Source: Dehalococcoidia bacterium (GTDB taxonomy: Bacteria > Chloroflexota > Dehalococcoidia > UBA2979). Taken from it: DNA of 31,243 nt. Shown here piece by piece: positions 21,214-29,557 of the stretch. The notes below the pieces were generated by a model. That model did not search any database. It saw nothing but the letters and a program-made list of their open reading frames with translations, and was not told the origin of the DNA. How positions within the stretch are numbered: position 1 is the first letter of the stretch; the number at the start of each line of letters is the position of its first letter. The position numbers and the translations under genes were made by a program. The DNA is taken from positions 1 to 31,243 of the forward strand of contig SCTU01000127.1 in the NCBI GenBank assembly GCA_004297315.1, given 5' to 3'.

Positions 21214-22539
21214 TCAGGAGGCCCGCGCGAGCGCGCGCCTGGCCGGCATCGCCGCATCCGCGGCCGCCCAGCGGCCTGTGGCGACGGCCGACGCGAGCGA
21301 CCTCGTGTCGCCCGGTCGCGGCGCCTCCGTCACCTGGTCGGAATGGGTCGTGAACGCGACGCCCAGCGCGGCCTCGATCGCAGTGCCGGCAGCGGCCCCC
21401 AGCCGGTCCGTCTCGTCGCAGCGCGTGAAGACGAGGCCGGTCAGGCCATGCGGCGCGAACGCCTCGACCGCTACGCGCTGGTCCGCCGCGCGCATCGTCG
21501 CCGGCAGCGTCAGCAGCACATCACGGTCCGGCAACGAGCGGAGCATCGCGCTGAGTTCGGCGTGGCGGTCGCGCCGGCCGCCCATGTGGCCTGCCGTGTC
21601 GACGATGACGAGGTCGGAGGCACTCTCGGCGAGCAGTCGAGCGGCGTCGTCAGGCGCGTAGCAGAGGCGGACCGGTACGCCGAGCGCGGCGCCCATTGCC
21701 TCCAGTTGCTGCGGGGCGCCGGCGCGCGACACGTCGGTGCTGGCGACCGTGACGCGAAGGTCGCGGCGCCGCAGGTCCATCGCGAGGCGCATTGCCAGCG
21801 TCGTCTTCCCCGCCCCGGCCGGCCCGACCAGCACGAGCATACGAGGCTCGCCGGCGGGCGCGAGCGAGACCGGCGGCGGCAACAGCGCCGCGACCGCGTC
21901 CGCAAGCGCGCGCAGCCCGGCCTCACGCCCGACATCTCGTCCTAGCATCGACTCGACCCGGGCGAGGACTGCCGACGCGACGGCCCGGCTCATGTCTTGC
22001 TCATGGAGTTGTTCGTGCGCGGCGTGGAGCCCCGGCGACTGCTTCGAGCGCTCGCCCATCCGCTCCATGGCGATGGCCTCGACGAGCGTACTGATCTGGT
22101 CGACGCGCTGCGCCAGGCTGGCGAACGCCGGTGAGCCGTCGGACGCAAGTAATGCCACCGGGATCTCGAACGCCGCGTCCGCAGCCGCCCTGCGCCTACC
22201 GTCCCCTGCGCGCGAGGCGCCCACACCCTTGCCTCGATCCACGCGGCGGTTCAACAGCGCGGGGGCGAGTTCGATGGCCGGGTCCAACGGCATGCCCGTC
22301 GCCGCCTCTTCGGCCATGTCACGGACGAGGTCATGCGCCTTCGTGGAGTCCGACCGCGCGTCGGACGGCTCCGCGAGACGCGCGCGCACCTCGATAAGCG
22401 CCCGGGCAGGCTCGCCGACCGCACCGGGCGCGAGCATCTTTCGCGTCGAGACGATGATCGCGTCCCCGCCGAGTTCGTCGCGGACTTTCTGGTAGGCCTC
22501 TCGCAGGCTGGAAGCCGTGAACCGCTTAGGCTGCGACAT
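21214..22539 (-). CDS. flhF: FlhF, SRP-type GTPase for flagellar placement
   Basis: 441 residues: a basic N-terminal domain with the FlhF signature 'KRFTASSLREAYQKVRDELG' and 'GDAIIVSTRKM', a long low-complexity linker, an N-domain (about 180-225) and an SRP-type G domain. G1 is 'GPAGAGKTT' (239-247), then 'TDVSRAGAPQQLEAMGAALG', G3 'DTAGHMG' (314-320) and G4 'TRCDET' (372-377), where Arg-Cys stands in place of the common Lys-Leu. FlhF sets pole position and number in many bacteria. No FlhG/FleN ATPase follows it: the next gene is the PilZ protein. ATG 22539 overlaps the flhA stop by 14 bases. Confidence 0.92.
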   Translation of the reverse strand: MSQPKRFTASSLREAYQKVRDELGGDAIIVSTRKMLAPGAVGEPARALIEVRARLAEPSDARSDSTKAHDLVRDMAEEAATGMPLDPAIELAPALLNRRVDRGKGVGASRAGDGRRRAAADAAFEIPVALLASDGSPAFASLAQRVDQISTLVEAIAMERMGERSKQSPGLHAAHEQLHEQDMSRAVASAVLARVESMLGRDVGREAGLRALADAVAALLPPPVSLAPAGEPRMLVLVGPAGAGKTTLAMRLAMDLRRRDLRVTVASTDVSRAGAPQQLEAMGAALGVPVRLCYAPDDAARLLAESASDLVIVDTAGHMGGRRDRHAELSAMLRSLPDRDVLLTLPATMRAADQRVAVEAFAPHGLTGLVFTRCDETDRLGAAAGTAIEAALGVAFTTHSDQVTEAPRPGDTRSLASAVATGRWAAADAAMPARRALARAS

Positions 22540-24631
22540 ACTGCTCCACCTCCACCATGCCCACCGCCTCCACCTCGACCTCGCGCGCGACCTCTGCGAA
22601 CGAGAGCACTGCGAGCGAGGGAAGCGACCGTTCGATCAGCCGGCGCATCGGCCGGCGGACGCGCGCGGACGTCAGCAGCAGCGGGTCGTGGCCTGCGGCT
22701 GCCGCGCGGCCCATCTGGTCGGCAATCGACCCGAGGAGGTGCTGGAGCAGTTCCGGCGCGACGACGATGGCGGCGCCCGCATCGGTCTGCGTCAGGCTCG
22801 CGGCGAGCGTCTGTTCGAGGCGCGGGTTCAGCGTGATCGCGTGCAACCGGCCGTCGCCGGCACGATGTTGCATGCACAACTGGCGCGCGAGCGCCTGGCG
22901 TGTCCCCTCCGCGAGGATCTCGACGTCCTTCGTTTGGCGGCCGAGGTCGGCCAACGTCTCCGCGATCGTGACGAGGTCGCGGATCGAGACGTGTTCCGAG
23001 AGCAGCAGTTGCAGCACGCCCTGCACCTCGCCCACGGTGAGGACGCCTGGCACGAGTTCGTCCACGACGGCGGGGTACTCCTCCTTGAGATGGTTGAGGA
23101 GCGTCTGCACGTCCTGCCGGGAGAGCAGTTCGGGAGAATGGCGCTTGATCAGTTCAGACAGATGCGTGATGAGGACTGAGGGCGGGTCGACCACGGTGTA
23201 GCCCAGGACCTCCGCGCGCTGCTTGTCGCCCGGGCCCACCCAGCGTGCGGGTAGCCCGAACGCAGGTTCCACCGTTTCAGGGCCATCGAGTTCGCCGGTC
23301 GCCAGGCCGGAGTCCATCGCGAGGTACTGGTTCACGAAGAGCACCCCCCCGCCGATCTCGATGCCGCGCATCCTCACCACGTACTGGTTTGCAGCGAGCG
23401 AAAGGTTGTCCCGGATCCGCACCACGGGGACCACGACGCCGAGGTCGGTGGCAATCTGGCGACGCATGATCGTGATCCGGTGCAGCAGGTTTCCGCCACG
23501 CTCCTCGTCTACCAGCGGGATCAGGCCGTATCCGACCTCCACCTCCAGCGGGTCGACGCGGAGCATCCCGACGACCGAGTCGACCGTCTGCGACTCCTCG
23601 ACCTGCTGGACCTCTCGCCGGTCCGCCTCCAGCAGCCGCTGTTGGCGTTGGTGCGAGCGGACGGCGAGCCCCGCGCCCCCCATGATGGTGCCGAGGATCC
23701 AGAACGGGGATAGGGGAAGTCCCGGCACTACGCCGAAGGTGAACGCCATACCGCTGACGATCAGCAGTGCACGCGGGTCCGAGAACAGCTGCGCGCCGAG
23801 GCTCGCACCGAGGTGCCGCTCCGACGCAGCCCGCGTCACTAGGATGCCCGACGCGGTCGACACGAGCAGCGCCGGAATCTGCGCGACCAGCCCTTCACCG
23901 ATCGTGAGCACGGAGTAGGTGCTCGCCGCCTCGCCCGGCCCGAGGCCATGCTGGATGACACCGATCGTCATCCCGCCGATCAGGTTGATCGTCGTAATGA
24001 TGAGGCCCGCGACCGCGTCACCCTTCACGAACTTCGAGGCGCCGTCCATCGCGCCATAGAAGTCGGCCTCGGCCGCGATCGACTTCCGGCGCGCGCGCGC
24101 CTCGACGTCGCTGATGACACCGGCGTTGAGGTCCGCGTCGATCGACATCTGCTTGCCGGGCATGGCGTCGAGGGTGAACCGGGCGGCCACCTCGGCGACA
24201 CGCCCAGCGCCGTTCGTGATCACCACGAACTGCACCACCAGCAGGATGAGAAAGACGACGATGCCGACGACGAGCGACCCGCCGGCCACGAACTGCCCGA
24301 ACGCGTCGATCACTGCCCCGGCATCGCTGTGCAGGAGGATCAGGCGGGTCGATGCGATATTCAGCGCGAGCCGGAACAGGGTGATCAGGAGCAGCAGCGA
24401 AGGAAACACAGAGAAGGAGAGGACGTCCGTCGTATACATCGCGATCAACAGGACTGTGATCGAGAGCGTCAGGTTGGTCACGATCAGCAGGCTGAGCAGG
24501 TACGGCGGCAACGGGACGACCATCAGGCCGACGAGCAGCAGCACGCCGAGCGCCAGCATGACGTCCGCGTTCTTCGTCAACGCGCCGAGGCCCACCCCGC
24601 CGCCGGCCGCTTGTGCTTGTGCCTGTGCCAT
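22526..24631 (-). CDS. flhA: FlhA, export gate protein
   Basis: 701 residues, normal for FlhA. The N-terminal half has about eight membrane helices ('VMLALGVLLLVGLMVVPLPP', 'LLIVTNLTLSITVLLIAMYT') and the family signature between them: 'LFRLALNIASTRLILLH', then 'RFTLDAMPGKQMSIDADLNA' (the conserved FHIPEP-type cytoplasmic loop) and 'ARRKSIAAEADFYGAMDGAS'. The C-terminal half (about 345-701) is the cytoplasmic ring with 'YGLIPLVDEERGG' and 'LVPGVLTVGEVQGVLQLLLS'. FlhA is the nonamer ring that receives chaperone-substrate complexes and couples proton flow to export. It begins 15 bases after flhB. Confidence 0.97.
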   Translation of the reverse strand: MAQAQAQAAGGGVGLGALTKNADVMLALGVLLLVGLMVVPLPPYLLSLLIVTNLTLSITVLLIAMYTTDVLSFSVFPSLLLLITLFRLALNIASTRLILLHSDAGAVIDAFGQFVAGGSLVVGIVVFLILLVVQFVVITNGAGRVAEVAARFTLDAMPGKQMSIDADLNAGVISDVEARARRKSIAAEADFYGAMDGASKFVKGDAVAGLIITTINLIGGMTIGVIQHGLGPGEAASTYSVLTIGEGLVAQIPALLVSTASGILVTRAASERHLGASLGAQLFSDPRALLIVSGMAFTFGVVPGLPLSPFWILGTIMGGAGLAVRSHQRQQRLLEADRREVQQVEESQTVDSVVGMLRVDPLEVEVGYGLIPLVDEERGGNLLHRITIMRRQIATDLGVVVPVVRIRDNLSLAANQYVVRMRGIEIGGGVLFVNQYLAMDSGLATGELDGPETVEPAFGLPARWVGPGDKQRAEVLGYTVVDPPSVLITHLSELIKRHSPELLSRQDVQTLLNHLKEEYPAVVDELVPGVLTVGEVQGVLQLLLSEHVSIRDLVTIAETLADLGRQTKDVEILAEGTRQALARQLCMQHRAGDGRLHAITLNPRLEQTLAASLTQTDAGAAIVVAPELLQHLLGSIADQMGRAAAAGHDPLLLTSARVRRPMRRLIERSLPSLAVLSFAEVAREVEVEAVGMVEVEQYVAA

Positions 24632-24646
24632 GTCAACTGCCTCTCA

Positions 24647-25720
24647 TCACGCCGTTACGCGGCGGAGCCCGCTGCGCACGCGGTAGACGAATGCCAGCAC
24701 CTCCGCGACGGCCTCGTAGAGCGCCGGCGGGATCTCCTGTCCCACGCGCACCGCCTGATACACGGCACGGCACAGCGGTGGGTTCTCGATGACGGTGATC
24801 CCGTGCTCCTGTGCCACCTCGCGGATGCGGAACGCGATCAGGTCCGCGCCTTTCGCGAGCAGCACGGGCGCGCGCGACGTCGCCGGGTCGTACTTCAGCG
24901 CGACGGCGTAGTGCGTCGGGTTGACGATCACCACATCCGCCTTGGGGACGTTCTGCATCACGCGGGACATCAGAGAGCGCCGTGCGCGCGCGAGCTGCCC
25001 CTTCACCTGCGGGTCACCGTCGGTCTGCTTGAGTTCGTCCTTCAGGTCGTCGCGCGACATGCGTAACTCGCGCATCCACTCCATCCGTTGGAACAGGAAG
25101 TCAGCCGCGCCGATGGCCGAGAGCACAAGCGCGACGCGCAACGCGAGGTCAAAGGCGATCGAGACGAGGCCGCCGACCGCGCCGCGAAGGTCGCCGGACA
25201 GGCCGAGCGCGATCAGTCCGTCCCAGCGTGAGCGGAGCGTGATCCACGCCACGATCCCGAGCACGGCGAACTTCGCGACCGACTTCGCGAGGGCGACCCA
25301 GGCCTGCCTCGACGCGCCCATCCGCCGCGCCCCGGCCACGGGGTCGAGGCGCTTGAACTGGGGCTTCACGGCCTCCGTCGAGAAGAGCGGGCCGCCCGTC
25401 TGCAGCCACGCGCCGAGGACGGCGACCGTCGCGAGGACGCCGAGCAATGGCGCCAGGATCGTCACAGCCTGCCAGATGAGCGCCGTCCCGCTCTCCGCCG
25501 TGAGTTCCACCGTCAGGGGCGCCTCGCCGGCGAACATCCAGGTCCCGGTCGCCATGGACTCGACGTTTCGCCACATCGCGGCGCCGGCCATCTTCAGCAC
25601 AGCCACCGAGGCGAGCGCGGCCAGCGCCGTGTCCATCTCGCGCGAGTGCGCGACCTGTCCACGCTTGCGCGCGTCCGAGACGCGCTTCGCCGTCGGAGCC
25701 TCGGTGCGTTCTCCTGCCAT
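24647..25720 (-). CDS. flhB: FlhB, export switch protein
   Basis: 357 residues. The N-terminus 'ERTEAPTAKRVSDARKRGQV' is the family hallmark (E-x-T-x-x-P-T-x-x-K). Four membrane helices occupy about 30-215. The cytoplasmic domain includes 'EWMRELRMSRDDLKDELKQT' and 'DGDPQVKGQLARARR', then the autocleavage site N267-P-T-H270 in 'ADVVIVNPTHYAVALKYD'. Cleavage between N and P switches substrate from rod/hook to filament proteins. All key residues are present. Its ATG at 25720 abuts the fliR stop. Confidence 0.97.
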   Translation of the reverse strand: MAGERTEAPTAKRVSDARKRGQVAHSREMDTALAALASVAVLKMAGAAMWRNVESMATGTWMFAGEAPLTVELTAESGTALIWQAVTILAPLLGVLATVAVLGAWLQTGGPLFSTEAVKPQFKRLDPVAGARRMGASRQAWVALAKSVAKFAVLGIVAWITLRSRWDGLIALGLSGDLRGAVGGLVSIAFDLALRVALVLSAIGAADFLFQRMEWMRELRMSRDDLKDELKQTDGDPQVKGQLARARRSLMSRVMQNVPKADVVIVNPTHYAVALKYDPATSRAPVLLAKGADLIAFRIREVAQEHGITVIENPPLCRAVYQAVRVGQEIPPALYEAVAEVLAFVYRVRSGLRRVTA

Positions 25721-26497
25721 CTACGGCACCAGGAACCCATTCACGTCCACGAGCGCCCGCCCGAGGAACGTGCCGAGGAATGCCACGACCAGCGGCATCG
25801 AGGCCGAGAGCGCGAGCAGGCCCACGCCGATCTTCACCGGGAACCCGGCCACCAGGACATTCAACTGCGGCACGCTCCGGCCCATCAGGGCCAGTGCTAC
25901 GTCGGCCAGGATCAGCGCACCGAATGCCGGAAGCGCGATCTGGACGGCCGCCGAGAACAACGAGGTGAAGAACGGTATCGCCAGCCCTCCGGCGACCACC
26001 GACAGGTCCGCGTGCCCCGGCGGGACGACCTCGAAGGTGTGGAGCAACGACCGCACGACGAGGTAGTGCCCGTTGATGGCGAAGAACAGGAGCGTGACCA
26101 GCAGCCGGTAGAACTGCTCGAGCATGCCGGTCTGCGCCCCGCTGAGCGGGTCGAGCACCGCTGCGACGCCGAAGCCCGCCTGCACACTGACGATCGAGGC
26201 CGCCATCTCGACGGTCTGGAACACGAGCGAGATCGCGATGCCGATCGCCAGGCCCACCAGGACCTCCGAGCCGGCGAGCGAGGCGAACACGAGCAGGTTG
26301 GCGGGGATCGCCTCGGGCTGCGCCTGCAGCGGCAGGACGACGAGCGACAGCAGGACCGAGAAACCGACCTTCGCCTGTGCCGGCACGGACCGCGCCCCGA
26401 ACAGCGGGGAAGCGACGACGGCGGACGTCAACCTCGTCAGGATGAGGAGGAAGTGCGCCGACCACTCCGGCGAGACGGAGAAGACCTGCGTGAGCAC
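25721..26497 (-). CDS. fliR: FliR, export gate component
   Basis: 258 residues, normal for FliR. It begins at GTG 26497, overlapping the fliQ stop by one base (TAGTG); the frame is open farther upstream but overlaps fliQ. It has about six hydrophobic helices, with typical 'ILTRLTSAVVASPLFGARSV', 'PAQAKVGFSVLLSLVV', 'GEVLVGLAIG'-type motif seen as 'GSEVLVGLAIGIAISLVFQT', and 'FGVAAVLDPLSGAQTGML'. FliR joins FliP and FliQ in the helical export channel above FlhA. Confidence 0.95.
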   Translation of the reverse strand: MLTQVFSVSPEWSAHFLLILTRLTSAVVASPLFGARSVPAQAKVGFSVLLSLVVLPLQAQPEAIPANLLVFASLAGSEVLVGLAIGIAISLVFQTVEMAASIVSVQAGFGVAAVLDPLSGAQTGMLEQFYRLLVTLLFFAINGHYLVVRSLLHTFEVVPPGHADLSVVAGGLAIPFFTSLFSAAVQIALPAFGALILADVALALMGRSVPQLNVLVAGFPVKIGVGLLALSASMPLVVAFLGTFLGRALVDVNGFLVP

Positions 26498-26766
26498 TAG
26501 CGCGCGAGGTCCGGCAGCGCGACGAACAACTGCGTGGTGTAGTCCACCATCGTCCCGATCATCCACGGGCCTGCGAGCGCGGAGACGGCGAAGACACCGA
26601 GCAGTTTCGGCACGAACGACAGCGTCGCCTCGTTGATCTGGGTCATCGCCTGGAACACCGAGACGAGGACGCCCACGCCGAGCGAGACGACGAGGATCGG
26701 GGCGGCCACCATCAGCGCCGTCATCAGCGCCCCCTGTCCCAGGCCGATCACCGTTGCGTCGTTCAT
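26497..26766 (-). CDS. fliQ: FliQ, export gate component
   Basis: 89 residues with two membrane helices, the standard size. 'APILVVSLGVGVLVSVFQAM' and 'TQINEATLSFVPKLLGVFAV' contain the conserved Q-x-x-T-Q-I-N/Q-E-x-T-L-x-F-x-P-K motif. FliQ forms a hairpin around FliP/FliR in the export channel. ATG 26766 has only a weak ribosome site; a 46-base gap separates it from fliP. Confidence 0.97.
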   Translation of the reverse strand: MNDATVIGLGQGALMTALMVAAPILVVSLGVGVLVSVFQAMTQINEATLSFVPKLLGVFAVSALAGPWMIGTMVDYTTQLFVALPDLAR

Positions 26767-26812
26767 CGTCCGCTCGATTCTGCGTCCGTCCTCGTGGCTC
26801 TGGTGATGCCGT

Positions 26813-27589
26813 TCATGTGGCGAAGCTCTTCACGAGCGACCCGATGATGAGCCCCCATCCGTCGACGAGCACGAAGAGCAGGATCTTGAACGGGAGAGAC
26901 ACCACGACCGGCGGAAGCATCATCATTCCCATCGACAGCAGCGCCGACGAGACGACGATGTCGATGATCAGGAACGGCACGAAGATGATGAACCCCATCA
27001 GAAACGCGGTCTTCAGTTCGCTCAGGATGAACGCCGGGATGACCACGTATGTCGGCACTTGCTCGATGCCCTCTGGTCGGGTCTCCCGCGAAAGCCCCAC
27101 GAAGAGGTCGAGGTCGGACTCGCGTGTCTGCGCCAGCATGAACGTCCGCACCGGGGCCTCGGCGCGGGTCAGCGCCTCGCCCTGCTGGATCTGGCCGGCG
27201 AGGTAGGGTTGCAGCGCCTCGCCGTTCACCGTCTGCCATACGGGCGCCATCACGAATACCGTCAGCAAGAATCCGAGGCCCACGAGTACCTGGTTCGGTG
27301 GGAGTTGCGGCACGCCGACGGCGTTTCGCACGAGCGAGAGCACGATGATGATCCGCGTGAACGAAGTCACCATCAGCAGCAGCGCCGGCGCGAGCGAGAG
27401 TGTCGTCAGCAGCAGTAGCAACTGCACGCCGGTCGCGCGCCCGCTCGGGTCGTCCACCGACTGCGGCCCCAGGCCGGGCACCGAGGCCGCCCCGCTCGCG
27501 GCGACGCATCCGCTGGAGAGCAGCAGGACGCCGCCAAGCGACACGCCAAGCAGCAACGCCCTCCCGGACCGAGGTTTCCATGACGGCAC
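26813..27589 (-). CDS. fliP: FliP, export gate component
   Basis: 258 residues starting at GTG 27589. A signal-like hydrophobic N-terminus (about 10-30, 'ALLLGVSLGGVLLLSSGC') is followed by the FliP core: 'LLLLLTTLSLAPALLLMVTS', 'FTRIIIVLSLVRNAVGVPQL', 'PPNQVLVGLGFLLTVFVMAP', 'PTYVVIPAFILSELKTAFLM' and 'GMMMLPPVVVSLPFKILLFV'. FliP pentamer with FliR and FliQ makes the transport pore. The N-terminal signal peptide is usual in FliP. A Cys at the end of the hydrophobic stretch resembles a lipobox, but residue -3 is Ser, so lipidation is doubtful. It starts 5 bases after fliO. Confidence 0.97.
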   Translation of the reverse strand: MPSWKPRSGRALLLGVSLGGVLLLSSGCVAASGAASVPGLGPQSVDDPSGRATGVQLLLLLTTLSLAPALLLMVTSFTRIIIVLSLVRNAVGVPQLPPNQVLVGLGFLLTVFVMAPVWQTVNGEALQPYLAGQIQQGEALTRAEAPVRTFMLAQTRESDLDLFVGLSRETRPEGIEQVPTYVVIPAFILSELKTAFLMGFIIFVPFLIIDIVVSSALLSMGMMMLPPVVVSLPFKILLFVLVDGWGLIIGSLVKSFAT

Positions 27590-27594
27590 GCGCG

Positions 27595-28467
27595 CTAGCC
27601 TGCCTTCCGCAGGGCAGCGGCAATGGCGCGTTGTGCCTCCGCGATGCGTGCGTCGCGGTCTGACTGACCGTCCTCGAGGCGTGAGGACTCCGCGGCTGCC
27701 TGATAGCCGGACCGCGCCCGCAACGCGTTTGCTGAAGGCGCGCGGCCCGCGACCCGCGAGGTGGACGTGCCTCGGGGCATGGGCGTCGCTGCCGCCGGAG
27801 CGGCCACCTCGATCCGTCGGTCCGCGTCAATCCGCTGCGCGCCGAGCGCGACCGGCCCCACGGGGGTGAACCCGAGTACCGCCAGTACGCGCTCAACGAG
27901 CGGACTGTCCGCCCGCGGACTGGCGGAAGCCACGAGGCGTTGCAGATGACGCAGGCCGAGACCGAGCCGCGACGCCGCGTCGGGCGAGGCCTCAGGCTCC
28001 TCCGCGGGCGCAGACTTTGAGGCGGCCCCGAAGCCCGCGAGCAGCGCCCCGAAGCCGCCTGCCGGACGAGATGTGCTCCCGGCCAGCTCGAGGCCGTCCA
28101 GCACCTCGGGGTCGTCGATTTCGAGCAGCGCGTTGATCCGCTCCGGCGTCACGCCGATCAGGACGGCGCGGCCACCAATCCGCACGAGGTGCAGCGCACG
28201 GTTCGGGCCGAGCGGCCGTGTCTCGACGATGTCGAGCGCACGGGCTGTGACGGCCCGGCCCACGCCGGCGCGCTGCGTGTACCAGCGCATCGCGTAGACC
28301 GCCGCCCAGATCACGCCAACGACGAGGCCGAGCCTCAGCATCAGGCCGAACCACTCGCCCGCGCCGAATGAGGTCACAGCGCCGCCCGCGGTCTGGGCGC
28401 TTGCCGATGCCGGCGCGGCGCCGAACGCGAGGCCGGTCAGTACGGCCCTCGTCCGTCGCATCGTCAC
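27595..28467 (-). CDS. fliO: FliO-like export assembly protein with long C-terminal extension
   Basis: 290 residues, longer than common FliO. A cleavable-signal-like segment (about 5-25), a short luminal loop 'GGAVTSFGAGEWFGLMLRLG' and a membrane helix (about 40-60, 'LRLGLVVGVIWAAVYAMRWY') lead into the FliO/SH3-like domain 'VETRPLGPNRALHLVRIGGR' and 'AVLIGVTPERINALLEID'. The remaining 170 residues are Ala/Ser/Arg-rich and mostly disordered apart from 'SPLVERVLAVLGFTPVGPVA'. FliO helps FliP oligomerise. It overlaps fliY by four bases (GTGA; GTG 28467, with ATG 28461 as an alternative). Confidence 0.88.
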   Translation of the reverse strand: MTMRRTRAVLTGLAFGAAPASASAQTAGGAVTSFGAGEWFGLMLRLGLVVGVIWAAVYAMRWYTQRAGVGRAVTARALDIVETRPLGPNRALHLVRIGGRAVLIGVTPERINALLEIDDPEVLDGLELAGSTSRPAGGFGALLAGFGAASKSAPAEEPEASPDAASRLGLGLRHLQRLVASASPRADSPLVERVLAVLGFTPVGPVALGAQRIDADRRIEVAAPAAATPMPRGTSTSRVAGRAPSANALRARSGYQAAAESSRLEDGQSDRDARIAEAQRAIAAALRKAG

Positions 28468-29534
28468 GCCCCCCCAATCGCATGAGCGCGCCGTCGCGGC
28501 GAGACGATCTCGGTGACGCGCACACCGAAGTTTTCGTCGACGACGACGACCTCGCCGCGGGCAATCAGTTGCTCGTTGACGAGCACGTCCACCGGCTCGC
28601 CCGCGAGTTTGTTCAGTTCGACCACGGAACCGGGCCCCAATGACAGCACCTCTTCGACGGTCATCGTGGAGCGTCCGAGTTCGACCGTGACCCGCATGGA
28701 GACGTCCATGATCAAGTCAAGCGACCTGGGAGTGACGACCGGCGGCAGCCCGCGGACCTCCGGCAGTGGAGGGAACCGCACTGGATGCACCTCGACGTCG
28801 TCATGGTCGGCCGGCGCGCTTGGTGCGGCGCTCCGTACGTCGAGGGCGGGCCCGCGCCGCAACGGCGTCGGCTCCAAGGGCTCAACGTCGTCCTCCGGCG
28901 TCGCGGCGTCGGCGAGGTGTTCCAGCAGCGGCTCCGGCACGATCAGCGTGATCGTGCCCGCCGCACCGGCCTCGCCGCTCAGGGAGAGGTCGATGCGGAC
29001 GGCTGGCGCGTTCTGAGTGCTCTCGGCCAGGGCCCGCATCGTCTGGTCGACCTGGTCGACGCGATGGTCCACCAGCGAAGCCTCGATGCCGCTCCACATC
29101 CCGGTGAAGAGCGTGACGCTGACGAAGTCGAGTAGTTCGCGGACGTTCGCGCCGGCAGTCGATGCCTGCCCGCCAAGGAAGTCGGGATCGACAAGCGAGG
29201 CTTCGTCCATCTCGAGCGCAAAGAGCGCCCCGAGGTCGGGCAACGTGACCAGCGCGCTGAACGGGTGTGCCTCCGCAGACGACGACGCCACCCGAATGTC
29301 GAACCCGACGTGCGCGACGGCGGCGAACTCCGCCTCGACCTCCGCGTACGTCGCCACTTTCATCGATACGTCGGAGACCTGGACCGGCCGTCCCGTCACG
29401 CTCTGAAGTCCGGCCCCGGCCAGTTCACGCGCCTGCGCCGCGAAGGCGCTCAGCGCCCGGGCAACGCGCATGGAGACGCCCGGCGGCGTCGCATCAAATA
29501 GCGCATCGATGTCGTCCGAGAACCCGTCTTCCAT
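28464..29534 (-). CDS. fliY: FliY (FliN-type C-ring protein with N-terminal CheC-like domain)
   Basis: 356 residues. N-terminal 'MEDGFSDDIDALFD' resembles the CheY-binding peptide of FliM (L-S-Q-x-E-I-D-A-L-L). Residues about 20-210 form a CheC/FliY-like domain, and a Pro/Asp-rich linker (210-268) leads to a full SpoA/FliN domain (about 271-346: 'LDLIMDVSMRVTVELGRSTM', 'LGPGSVVELNKLAGEPVDVL', 'VVVDENFGVRVTEIV'). FliN domains make the base of the switch ring. The CheC phosphatase motif E-x-x-N is not seen: the matching helix reads 'VRELLDFVSVTLFTG', with Asp for Asn, so CheY-P phosphatase activity is doubtful. The start ATG 29534 follows gggagg. Confidence 0.92.
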   Translation of the reverse strand: MEDGFSDDIDALFDATPPGVSMRVARALSAFAAQARELAGAGLQSVTGRPVQVSDVSMKVATYAEVEAEFAAVAHVGFDIRVASSSAEAHPFSALVTLPDLGALFALEMDEASLVDPDFLGGQASTAGANVRELLDFVSVTLFTGMWSGIEASLVDHRVDQVDQTMRALAESTQNAPAVRIDLSLSGEAGAAGTITLIVPEPLLEHLADAATPEDDVEPLEPTPLRRGPALDVRSAAPSAPADHDDVEVHPVRFPPLPEVRGLPPVVTPRSLDLIMDVSMRVTVELGRSTMTVEEVLSLGPGSVVELNKLAGEPVDVLVNEQLIARGEVVVVDENFGVRVTEIVSPRRRAHAIGGA

Positions 29535-29557
29535 CGCTGGCCTCCCCCGACCGTCGC

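Noticed and set aside
27500..27589. FliP as a lipoprotein (Cys after hydrophobic N-terminus)
   Set aside because: The site reads S-S-G-C, with Ser at -3 where Leu/Val/Ile is needed; a normal signal peptide is known in FliP.
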